64,000 nucleotides of DNA. Source: Nannobrachium achirus (taxonomy: Eukaryota; Chordata; Actinopteri; Myctophiformes; Myctophidae). A program made the translations under genes and the position numbers. The stretch lies in NCBI GenBank assembly GCA_963921795.1, contig OY997639.1, positions 52,845,318-52,909,317 of the forward strand, given 5' to 3'. The notes under the pieces were generated by a model that saw only the letters and a program-made list of their open reading frames with translations, made no database searches and had not been told where the DNA came from. Shown here in pieces: positions 54,721 to 64,000 of the stretch; position 1 is the first letter of the stretch, and each line of letters starts with the position of its first letter.

Positions 54721-57315
54721 ACAAATAGAGGCACATGGTATCTCAAGACTGACACTGAGGCCCACAGGGCCTAAATGGTATTATCAAGCTCTGGTGCATC
54801 ACAGTGCATGGTGTAAAAGGAAACAATTGATAACTTGAGCCACACTCTTCTTCAGTTGTAAATGAGCCAGCTAGGTTTTAAACCTATGTAGAGTAGACTA
54901 CTTCCATAAACAAAGTAGGCTACACTACTAATCATTGTTGTTATCAAGGTATCGGAGCTCACCCTTGCTGCCCAATTGTTCACATCATCTGTGTCAGTGA
55001 ATGAAAACAAAAACTTAAGTGACTGGTCAAACAGACTATACCTGTTCCTCTCACACAGTGCTACATACTGATAAATAGCCCATTCCATTCTGTAATAGAC
55101 TATCTAAGAGCTCAAGGGATCCTCTCTTACCTCCTACTACATGATGCACTCATTAAGGAGCACTGCTGAGTCAATATTATGGCTTTTGAATCAATAATGT
55201 ACTGAACTTGGTGGGTCACAGAGTAAGAGCAAGTGCATAGTCTACCACATAAATATGGCAATAGTCCTCGCAGCTGTGACCAGCTCAAATCCAATCCAAA
55301 CCAAGCCTCTTTACTGCATGTCATGCCCTCTCTCCCGCCTTTCCTCTCCTTCACTGTCCTAGCAAAAATAAAGGAGAAATGCAACAAAAAAGGGGGAAAA
55401 AATAAATAGCTCTATGCTCAGTCACCTTTTGGGAGAAGATATGACAATGTGACAGTAGGGCGTTATCAGTATATGGTTTGAATGAATGGCATATTTTTAG
55501 AGGCAAAGAAAGTCAGTGGGGGAGGGGAAGACGTGCAGTGTTGTCCGGAGCTTGGTATAACCTTCTGTGTGATGTTATAGCCATATATAGCACATACTTA
55601 TACTGTCAGACACAAAATTTTGCAAAGTGACATAAAGAGAAGGAGCATTCTAATCTGACCATTTGTGTAGTTTATTCCAAGTGCCCATCACTCATTTTGT
55701 ATTTTGACAGGGAGAGACATCACTCTCCATCACATGTTGGCAAGGCCCAAATATTTCAGTGCAAAGATTAAACAGTGTGCAAAGGCAATAATAAATTAAT
55801 AATAATAATACATCAGAATGATTGTTTAGCAGATTCACCAATATTACAGTGCTATAATGTAAACAAATTAATAAGATATAGATTATCCTCAACTGATTGT
55901 GTTTTACTCCTTATATTGTAGCATCACGTTATGATTTGTTCTTGCAAATTAATATGAAGATATTGCACAAGGCTGTTTTGATACCCCATGAGGGTTTGTT
56001 GAGAAGATCATCTGTTAAGAGTTTGATTGGTCATATTATTGAAGTAAAAGTTGTTTGTGAAGTTGAAGGAAAGACTGCAGTGAGTCTGGTTTTGAATGAA
56101 ACGTATTGATACACCACGGCTCCTCTCTGCTTATACCCAAGAGGAGTATAATCACATGTTACATCTTACAATTTTTATACATGTTTTAATTAAACCGTTA
56201 TTAGCCAGGGAGGCCTCGTTATAGAATCTCTTTTACGAGAGGGACCTGGCCAAGAGGGCAGCACAATAAAAAACAAATGGTCATAGGCCGACAGAATAAT
56301 TTAATAAATTATACAAACTATATTTACCTGACACTTTCCAACAATTTCATGCTCTAGCCCTTAAAAGAGGAGACAAAAGCATCATAAGTGATAGGTTCTT
56401 TCAACTTCTTTCAAAGTCTTTCTGCAAGGTATTCCATGCAGAAGGGGAAGCCTATATTTGAAAGCCTTTTACCCAGCTCAGTATTATGAGCATAATCTGG
56501 GCTGGCAGAAAATAGAGTGGTCATTAACACTGACCTAGGTTTTATGATGGAGATCAGTCTCTGGAGGGCAATACAGTTTCTTTAAAGGTTATTTAAGATT
56601 GAAGGTCTTAAAGAAAACAGAGTAAGGAACTGATATATGATTAAAACATATAAACCATTCCTAATGGCCAATAAGTGTTGTTGTGTTCCCTTTACAAATG
56701 AATTTGAGATGATAACTTTAGGGGGGGGGTCTGTGTTTGTAAATGCATTTGTTGCCATGGAGATGATTATGGTAACATCTCATTCACTGAGAAAGTAATG
56801 ATTAATTGAACCAAGAGACACAGTTGGCAATCAAAGGAAATCATCGCCCCTATAGCTACAGTAGGTTTATGATATAGTCAGATCAGTTGGTAGAGCACTC
56901 GCCTTTGAACCTGGGCACCACCAACTCAGCATATGAGTAGCTTGGCATATACAGTAAGTCTTGAAGTAGGTACTGGGAGCTGGTGGTAGGTCTTGCATTC
57001 CACCACAGAAATCCATCGCCCAGGGGTCTAGCGCATTGAAAGGGGATAGACACCCTCATTTGCGGCCGATACCAACAATTAGCCACTCCGACCTACTTAT
57101 TTGCTTACGTATAACAACATCAGTGACACAGAATGTGATGATACAGTATTATGCTAAAGCTCTAGTCACAGATATCTGTGCTTCCACAACTGAAATGATG
57201 GAACTGTATGTTTGTAAGCGGCTTCATATTCAGACATACTGTAGCCTTACTGTTATTCATAACATTGCTCTCTTGTTTCTTTGCAGATAAATACAGTCCA
57301 TGCACATCAACAGAG
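52833..57315 (+). CDS. spire1: Spire-family actin nucleator, N-terminal exons (KIND domain); continues past the window
   Basis: Spire proteins nucleate actin through WH2 repeats and recruit formin-2 through an N-terminal KIND domain, acting on vesicles and in oocytes. Exon 1 (52833-53172) encodes 113 residues. After an acidic, low-complexity leader, [26 protein letters not shown] is the diagnostic first helix of the KIND domain, followed by VRIHKDGSVSV. It ends in phase 1 at a GTAAAA donor. A 29-base exon at 57287-57315 (acceptor TTTCTTTGCAG, donor GTGAGT) continues in frame as DKYSPCTSTE, matching the GKLGYSQCMETE segment of SPIRE1. The remaining KIND helices, WH2, Spire box and FYVE exons were not found before 64000 and must lie beyond it. 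[13 protein letters not shown] and CYQCC favour spire1 over spire2; fish carry spire1 duplicates, so a/b is not assigned. The start ATG follows GC-rich DNA and an in-frame, CAG-rich leader is absent. Confidence 0.88.
53490..53800 (-). mobile_element. LINE 3'-end copy with TTGA tail in spire1 intron 1
   Basis: Six TTGA units, then GGCTTTATTAGAAGTTTGCAT and the same 3'UTR blocks as at 11507, including AAAGGAGATCCTGAAAAGAC and AAGTATCTCATATAACATTG. Confidence 0.7.
53960..53981. repeat. (TA)n microsatellite
   Basis: About eleven TA units in spire1 intron 1. Confidence 0.9.
54521..54719. repeat. Compound (GT)n(GA)n(GT)n microsatellite
   Basis: Two long GT runs separated by GAGTGAGAGAGAGAGACT; almost 200 bases. 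Confidence 0.98.
54850..56860. other. spire1 intron 1, nothing recognised
   Basis: AT-rich DNA with short ORFs lacking family motifs. Confidence 0.4.
56870..56935 (+). repeat. tRNA-like A-box fragment, possible SINE remnant
   Basis: CAGATCAGTTGGTAGAGCACTCGCC resembles the D-arm/A-box of tRNAs and tRNA-derived SINEs. A B box and acceptor stem are absent, so it is not a tRNA gene. Confidence 0.35.
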
Positions 57316-57910
57316 GTGAGTGAAGCTACTGTAAAGCCTGAGTTATATTTAGTTCCACACCAGTTTTGTTCATATTAAATAACCAATTTATGCTTTGTAG
57401 ATAGATAGGGGATTTGGGTGCTGGGTGCTGCTAGGTATAAAAAAAATCAGGCTTAACACTACTACGTTTCATCATCCCTTGCATACTAGTTCTGTACAGT
57501 ATTTACTATTTACAGCTTACACTGTGACACATGGCTAGGAAATGCATTGTGGTGTGTATGTAGGGGATATTATTGCCTTTTACCTTTTTGCTGAATTTGC
57601 TATGGACACCATGCTTTTAGCCTATATGAGGTTCAAGTGGACACAGAGGGTTGTGTCACAAGAACCTGTGCTAGAGTGTAATATATTGTACAATATACAC
57701 AGTAAAATTAACTGAGTTAAACACGCAAATAGTAATGTGTACCACCCCACCAATGATGCTGTGTAAGTGTGTATAAACTGTAGTATGTATGCACCTAAGC
57801 TATTTAACCAAAAAGTATTGCATTTATCCGCAAGAATAACGTTATCCAACTAGAAATACTGTTCCTTCGAAACAGTGTGGGCTCGATTCCAACCCAACAA
57901 ATAGGATACT

Positions 57911-58475
57911 TTAAGGTACTGTAAGGTACAGTACCTTACAGTATTGTACTGTACCTTACTATACTGTACTGCACCTTACTGTACTGTACTGTACTGTACT
58001 GTACTGTACTGTACTGTACTGTAACTTACTGTACTTTACTGTACTCTACTGTACTGTACTTTACTGTATTCTACTGTAACTTACTGTACTTTACTGTACT
58101 CTACTGTACCTTACTGTACTGTACTCTACTGTACCTTACTGTACTGTACTGTACCTTACTGTACTATACTATACTGTACTCTACTGTACCGTACTGTACC
58201 TTACTGTACTGTACTCTACTGTACCTTACTGTACTCTACTGTACTTTACTGTACTCCACTGTACCTTACTGTACTTTATTCTACTTTACTGTACTTTATT
58301 GTACTTTACTGTACTCTACTGTACCTTACTGTACTGTATTGTACTTTACTGTACCTTACTGTACTGTACTCTACTGTACCTTTCTGTACTGTACCTTTCT
58401 GTACCTTACTGTACTTTACTGTACTCTACTGAACCTTACTGTACTTTTACTGTACTCTACTGAACCTTACTGTAC
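57911..58475. repeat. GTACT/CTTACT satellite array, copy 1
   Basis: Five-base periodic DNA made of TACTG, TACCT, TACTT and TACTC units, about 560 bases. Confidence 0.95.
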
Positions 58476-59325
58476 TGTACATATTCTATGTGTTCTAGAT
58501 CTACATTTTTGATTATGTGTTTGGGAACCAGCAACTGTCAAATGGACTCCAACTGTAGTGGAGTATATTGAGTGCATATACTGTAGGCTAACAATCCCAG
58601 ATCACATATGTCCTCCACTATGTCTATAACCAAGGCGTTCTTCTATGTGGCCACTCCAGACTGAAGAGTGGAGCATGGCTTTTATTGTGTTTGTGGATCT
58701 GACTTGGAAATGCATTGGTTTTGATATCTCCCTGACAACCAACAACAACCACTAATATGGCTGACTGTCCCTGCGGGCTCTAGGATATATGGCTATGGGA
58801 TTTACATCCCATCGCCCGGACTTGATTCTTGATCACAGCTGTGTAATCAGTAGAGTGGAGAGGGACATTTATTTATAGTTTTAACTATAACTATAGTTTT
58901 ATACATCACACAGCTTAGACATTTGGATCAAATCAGAGAGCAGACCTGTGTGAACGCAATGATATAGATAGCATATCTGAAGTGTGAACACTGCAGCCAC
59001 AGCGCCTTAACATAAACATGGGTCTATTATCCTTCTCTCCACTCTGTCCCCACTCACTAAACCCATTGGAAATGCATTGGGTGCTTAAAGTTAAACATTT
59101 TTATTTTTTTATATTTATACTACAAAACATTTCAAAACCAAAAATACAAGCACACTTGTCCTCAGTAAGCTGAACACATAAAAATTTGAATGGTGTTGAA
59201 AGGTGTAAGCGTTTAAGAGATGAAGCGCGCCAAAATATTGAGGAGATACTGACTAGTATATAAACTAGAAATACTGTTCCTTCGAAACAGTGTGGGCTCG
59301 ATTCCAACCCAACAAATAGGATACT

Positions 59326-60370
59326 TTAAGGTACTGTAAGGTACAGTACCCTACAGTATTGTACTGTACCTTACTATACTGTACTGCACCTTACTGTACT
59401 GTACTGTACTGTACTGTACTGTACTGTACTGTACTGTAACTTACTGTACTTTACTGTACTCTACTGTACTTTACCTTACTGTACTTTACTGTACTCTACT
59501 GTAACTTACTGTACTTTACTGTACTCTACTGTACCTTACTGTACTGTACTTTACTGTACTCTACTGTACCTTACTGTACTGTACTGTACCTTACTGTACT
59601 GTACCTTACTGTACTGTACTTAACTGTACTCTACTGTACCTTACTGTACTATACTGTACTGTACTCTACTATGCCGTACTGTAACTTACTGTACTGTACT
59701 CTACTGTACCTTACTATACTGTACTTTACTGTACTCTACTGTACCTTACTGTACTCTACTGTACTTTACTGTACTCTACTGTACCTTACTGTACTGTATT
59801 GTACTTTACTGTACTGTACTTTACTGTACACTACTGTATCTTGCTGTACCTTACTGTGCTGTACGTTACTGTACTTTACTGTACTTTACTGTACACTACT
59901 GTACTGTACTGTACCTTACAGTACTGTACTTTACTGTACTCTGCTGTACCTTACTGTACTTTACTGTACTCTACTGTAACTTACTGTACCTTACTGTACT
60001 GTACTTTACTCTACTCTACTGTACTGTACCTTACTGTACTTTACTGTACTCTACTGTACCTTACTGTACTGTACCTTACTGTACTGTACTTTACTGTACT
60101 CTACTGTGCCGTACTGTACCTTACTGTACTGTACTCTACTGTACCTTACTATACTGTACTTTACTGTACTCTACTGTACCTTACTGTACTCTACTGTACT
60201 TTACTGTACTCTACTGTACCTTACTGTACTGTATTGTACTTTACTGTACCTTACTGTACTGTACTCTACTGTACCTTTCTGTACTGTACCTTTCTGTACC
60301 TTACTGTACTTTACTGTACTCTACTGAACCTTACTGTACTTTTACTGTACTCTACTGAACCTTACTGTAC
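59326..60370. repeat. GTACT/CTTACT satellite array, copy 2 (expanded)
   Basis: The same five-base units over about 1045 bases. A block near 59701-59815 recurs near 60141-60250, so the array grew partly by internal block duplication. Confidence 0.95.
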
Positions 60371-61142
60371 TGTACATATTCTATGTGTTCTAGATCTACA
60401 TTTTTGATTCTGTGTTTGGGAACCAGCAACTGTCAAATGGACTCCAACTGTAGTGGAGTATATTGAGTGCATATACTGTAGGCTAACAATCCCAGATCAC
60501 ATCTGTCCTCCACTATGTCTATAACCAAGGCGTTCTTCTATGTGGCCACTCCAGACTGAGGAGTGGAGCATGGCTTTTATTGTGTTTGTGGATCTGACTT
60601 GGAAATGCATTGGTTTTGATATCTCCCTGACAACCAACAACAACCACTAATATGGCTGACTGTCCCTGCGGGCTCTAGGATATATGGCTATGGGATTTAC
60701 ATCCCATCGCCCGGACTTGATTCTTGATCACAGCTGTGTAATCAGTAGAGTGGAGAGGGACATTTATTTATAGTTTTAACTATAACTATAGTTTTATACA
60801 TCACACAGCTTAGATATTTGGATCAAATCAGAGAGCAGACCTGTGTGAACGCATTGATATAAATAGCATATCTGAAGTGTGAATATTGCAGCCACAGCGC
60901 CTTAATATAAACATGGGTCCCTTTCCTCACTAAACCCATTGGAAATGCATTGGGTGCTTAAAGTTAAACATTTTTATTTTTTTATAATTATACTACAAAA
61001 CATTTCAAAAAGAAAAATACACGCACACTTGTCCTCAGTAAGCTGAACACATAAAAATTTGAATGGTGTTGAAAGGTGTAAGCGTTTAAGAGATGAAGCG
61101 CGCCAAAGTTTTGAGGATACTGACTAGTATAGTATAGAAATA

Positions 61143-61234
61143 AATAATGAAGATAACATACGTGTGCTCGCCTTCCAGGCGAGCCCACAATAATGAAGAT
61201 AACATACGTGTGCTCGCCTTCCAGGCGAGCCCAC
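61143..61234. repeat. Perfect tandem pair of a 46-bp unit with an internal hairpin
   Basis: Unit AATAATGAAGATAACATACG...CCCAC repeated twice without change (61143-61188, 61189-61234). Each unit contains GCTCGCCT-TCC-AGGCGAGC, an 8-bp stem with a 3-base loop. Confidence 0.95.
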
Positions 61235-61290
61235 AACTAGTCCATCACAGTTAACGGAACACAATAAGCTTGAAAAAAATAAAGCATAAT

Positions 61291-61291
61291 A

Positions 61292-61352
<61 letters not shown>

Positions 61353-61420
61353 TGTGTGAGTGTGAGTGTGTGTGCGTACGTACGCGTGTGTGCGTGTGTG
61401 CGTGTGTGTGTGTGTGTGTG
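61291..61420. repeat. (GT)n microsatellite with GA and GC interruptions
   Basis: GT units with CGTACGTACGCG in the middle. Confidence 0.97.
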
Positions 61421-62244
61421 ATCTCCAATGTCATAGGGTGGGGTACAATTAGTTGACGCCTAAACCCTAGGTGGTATGAAAACAACAAATAAGCAAAGCT
61501 TTAATGCTGTGGTGTGATTAAAAGATTCACAATCAAAGCTCAGGCAAGAGCTGCTTTTCATGTTTCCCTAGCAACTAAAAACATGGCTACTATGTTTTTA
61601 CTGTGTCTCGCCTCACTCACAGAAGTTGGATCAAACTGTCAAATGACATGTAGGCATTGCGGCAACAAATATGAATCAAATTCATCTGTGTTGCATTTGC
61701 ATATTCCATCTGGGTGGGGGCCAACAGTCTCAGTACCACTATCTACCTACAGTACAATGCCTTATAGTGACTGCATAGGAAGGAAAATAACAGCTGATTT
61801 AAAAGGAGGAGACTGAGGACATAGAGGGATTATGCTACTGTAGGTGTGACCAGTATCGTATTTAGCAACAATGTTTTTGATGATTACTATAACTGTGTAT
61901 ACCTCATAAACATTATCCACTGTAAACAAACACCATGTTGCTGGTTGGCAACCAGTCGGATCAGTATAATAACCAGTAAGACGCTGAGGTCGCGCAGAGG
62001 GTGAGGTTGTGCGTCTGACATCATACATACGATCCCTTTTATGCCCATATATGGAGATCCCTGTCTGTAGAACCAACCGTATGCTGTGAGACCCCAGACA
62101 TGCGTCCGTGCGTGTCAGTGTCTGTCTCTCAGTCCTTGTCCCCTTTTATGGGCATAAAAGGGATTCTATTTGTGTGGTTTCCCTGGGTATCATCTGGGAA
62201 TCAGATGTAGAGGTCAGCTCCATATATGGAGATCTAGGTGATTA

Positions 62245-62561
62245 GCCCTATTCACGGCCCGCCCACCTACTTCCGTTTCTCAGCATCCCCCAGGTGCTGA
62301 CTTCAATTTAGAAGGGGAAACTATACTGGACTTAAAGCCAACAAATCGTTATTTCTAACGGTAAAGTAAATTATAATGCTTTGTGCCGTTTACTATCTTG
62401 TGTTCTTGATCATGCTAGCCGTATTTTATACTTTACTATTCAGAAATTGCATAACATTTGTGATTTCTGTGCTAACTCTATAGGCTTATAGTAGGATTTT
62501 CCCCTTCAAAACGGGACTTCAGCACCCGGGGGATGCTGAGTGGGCGGGTCGTGAATAGGGC
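62245..62561. mobile_element. Palindromic MITE with long TIRs, TA-type flanks
   Basis: The left end GCCCTATTCACGGCCCGCCC...CTCAGCATCCCCC and the right end GGGGGATGCTGAG...GGGCGGGTCGTGAATAGGGC are inverted over about 60 bases with indels, including GGTGCTGACTTCAA / GGACTTCAGCACC. TA lies on both sides, compatible with a Tc1/mariner-like target. Confidence 0.7.
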
Positions 62562-62719
62562 TAATTATCCAGTCGTCTCCACCATGTATGGATATCCAGG
62601 GTTTGATCTTTGATGAGGTGATATATCACAACAACGTGATGTCACAATGTCAACAATGTGACAACAGCTATAGACTACCTACCACCATCTTGTTAACACC
62701 ATGGAACCAGACATAACAA

Positions 62720-62775
62720 AGATAACTAGAAAAATATTGTTCCTTCGAAACAATTGTGGGCTCGCTTCAAGCCAG
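62720..62775. repeat. Diverged copy of the unit head found at 57848 and 59263
   Basis: AACTAGAAAAATATTGTTCC, then TTCGAAACAATTGTGGGCTC, matches the first 50 bases of the tandem units with few changes but is followed by other sequence. Confidence 0.7.
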
Positions 62776-63124
62776 AAAACAATGGCTATAAAAGCACAAA
62801 ATGTCAAGATCGCAGGCATTGCTCTCTTTGACGTTACTGACGTCAAAGATTGGTCCATTTTGTTCCAAAAATGTGTTGTGCAAAGGTTGACCCGCTGGTG
62901 GCGCTATAACAGGCCAATGTGAGAAGGTTGGTATCTGTTCCTTGACCTATTGGGAATGTGCTTGCAAGATTTCACGCACATCCCAGGCTGTGTTCATGAT
63001 TTGAGGTGTTTTTGGCTTTGGACACTTTATCGCTGCTTGCAGCTATATTTATTATTATTATTTTATAATTTTTTTGTGTGCACTTCATAGGCATGTTAGA
63101 TAAAGGTCCTTAGATTGCGTGTAG

Positions 63125-63960
63125 AATGTTTCATGCAAATTGCAAAAAAAATCCTAGAATAAAAACGGGTTTAAGCGTTTTACAAACTGCTCAAAATTAT
63201 ATAGCGCCCCCCTTTGGCCATTTGGGGTAAGATTGGTTTCAGTGATATTTGAACTAACCCTCTACACTATTTTGTCATGAAAATGTGACTTTGCATGTAT
63301 GTTTTAGAGGCAGAAGAATAATTTGCATAAAAATGCAATATTGTTTGAATTATTTAAAAAAGCATGTTTCAATGTTAAAGAAATCCGATCTGACAGATCT
63401 TTAGATATCGGTCCAAAGTTCACGTAAAAAAAGTTTTGTGCACGTGACGCGAAAATTCCAGAATAAAAGCGGGTTTACGCGTTTTACAAACTGCTCAAAA
63501 TGGCGGAAAATTAAAGGGCGGAGCTTACTTAACAACAACACAGATGTCTTCCGCTTGAGTCAAAGCACGCGTGTAACAAGTTGCATGTCTTCAAACGAAA
63601 CGAGTCAAGACTTATGTCCGTTTGAAGTTTGAATTTTCAAACGCTTCGTATAGCGCCCCCCTTTGGCCAATTGGAATATTTGGACTAACCCTCTACATGT
63701 TTGCCAAATGCCATGAAAGTAACACTTTGCATGTTTGATTTAGAGGCAGAATAATAATTTGCATAAAACCGCAATATGAATTGAATTATTAAAAATTAAT
63801 GGTTTAACGTACAAACTTCTCACCACATAGACTGTATAGGTATTGGTCCAAAGTCCATGTGAAAAAAGTTTTGTGCGCTTAACTCAAAAATCCCAGGAGG
63901 AGATAGATTTTTACTGTATTTCATATAATTCAAAATTGTGGGAGACCTAAAGGTCAGAGG
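63125..63960. repeat. Tandemly arranged dispersed repeat (TATAGCGCCCCCCTTTGGCC)
   Basis: TATAGCGCCCCCCTTTGGCCA occurs at 63200 and 63649, each followed by ACTAACCCTCTACA, TTTGCATGT, TTTAGAGGCAGAA and ATTTGCATAAAA in the same order. GGGTTTA.GCGTTTTACAAACTG precedes the first (63168) and lies between them (63470). A third partial unit runs to the window end. Confidence 0.75.
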
Positions 63961-64000
63961 TCAAAAGTCAGAGGGTAAAAGTTGTTCGGCATGAGGAGAC

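Larger units (their letters stand above)
57848..61131. repeat. Tandem duplication of a satellite-bearing unit (1415 bp and 1869 bp)
   Basis: Two adjacent units, 57848-59262 and 59263-61131. Each begins AACTAGAAATACTGTTCCTT, passes into a GTACT-type array, then a shared unique part from ATTCTATGTGTTCTAGATC to GACTAGTATA. The unique parts are nearly identical. The second array is about twice as long as the first. Not coding. Confidence 0.9.

Noticed and set aside
54496-54838. ORFs of alternating Thr-His or Val-Cys here and at the other CA/GT tracts
   Set aside because: Microsatellite translations without coding evidence.
56870-56935. tRNA gene
   Set aside because: Only an A-box-like segment is present; no B box, anticodon arm or acceptor pairing.
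59671-60407. Long ORFs of Tyr, Cys, Leu, Thr and Val (102, 202 and 73 residues)
   Set aside because: They are translations of the GTACT/CTTACT satellite, which lacks stops in some frames.

Overview
The window is vertebrate nuclear DNA, almost certainly from a ray-finned fish. The genes are split by GT-AG introns, long CA/GT microsatellites are frequent, and L2-like and jockey-type LINE fragments and many short hAT elements with intact target-site duplications are present. No bacterial operons, phage genes or CRISPR arrays were seen.

Four protein-coding genes could be read exon by exon. (1) klf10 (+ strand, about 8080-14016) encodes a Kruppel-like TGF-beta-inducible zinc-finger repressor; its first exon is unresolved. 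(2) azin1 (- strand, 33170 down to 19770) encodes antizyme inhibitor 1. All ten coding exons join in frame to a 452-residue protein that has lost ODC catalytic residues. Two 5' exons rebuild the upstream conserved coding region, a 47-codon uORF with no AUG that opens at AUU and ends in Pro-Pro-Trp; this element makes AZIN1 translation polyamine-sensitive. (3) atp6v1c1 (+ strand, 40053-51017) encodes V-ATPase subunit C1; twelve coding exons give 383 residues. (4) spire1-like (+ strand, 52833 to beyond the window) contributes exon 1 with the KIND domain and a probable 29-base microexon at 57287-57315.

Layout: 1-8 kb is a LINE fragment, hAT and foldback elements and the klf10 upstream region. 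8-14 kb is klf10, with hAT elements in intron 2. 15-19.7 kb is a LINE and intergenic sequence. 19.8-33.2 kb is azin1, with nested hAT elements and a 28S rRNA-derived insert in its introns. 33.2-39.5 kb is intergenic, including a 112-bp palindrome with 9-bp TSDs. 39.5-51.6 kb is atp6v1c1. 52.5-64 kb is the start of spire1, whose large introns hold a tandem duplication (57848-61131) containing an expanded GTACT-type satellite.

The genes are a conserved linkage group rather than a pathway. klf10, azin1 and atp6v1c1 are neighbours on human 8q22. Here klf10 faces azin1, whereas from memory the human genes point the same way. azin1 and atp6v1c1 diverge, and atp6v1c1 and spire1 lie in tandem. Functionally they cover transcriptional repression, polyamine homeostasis, organelle acidification and actin nucleation.
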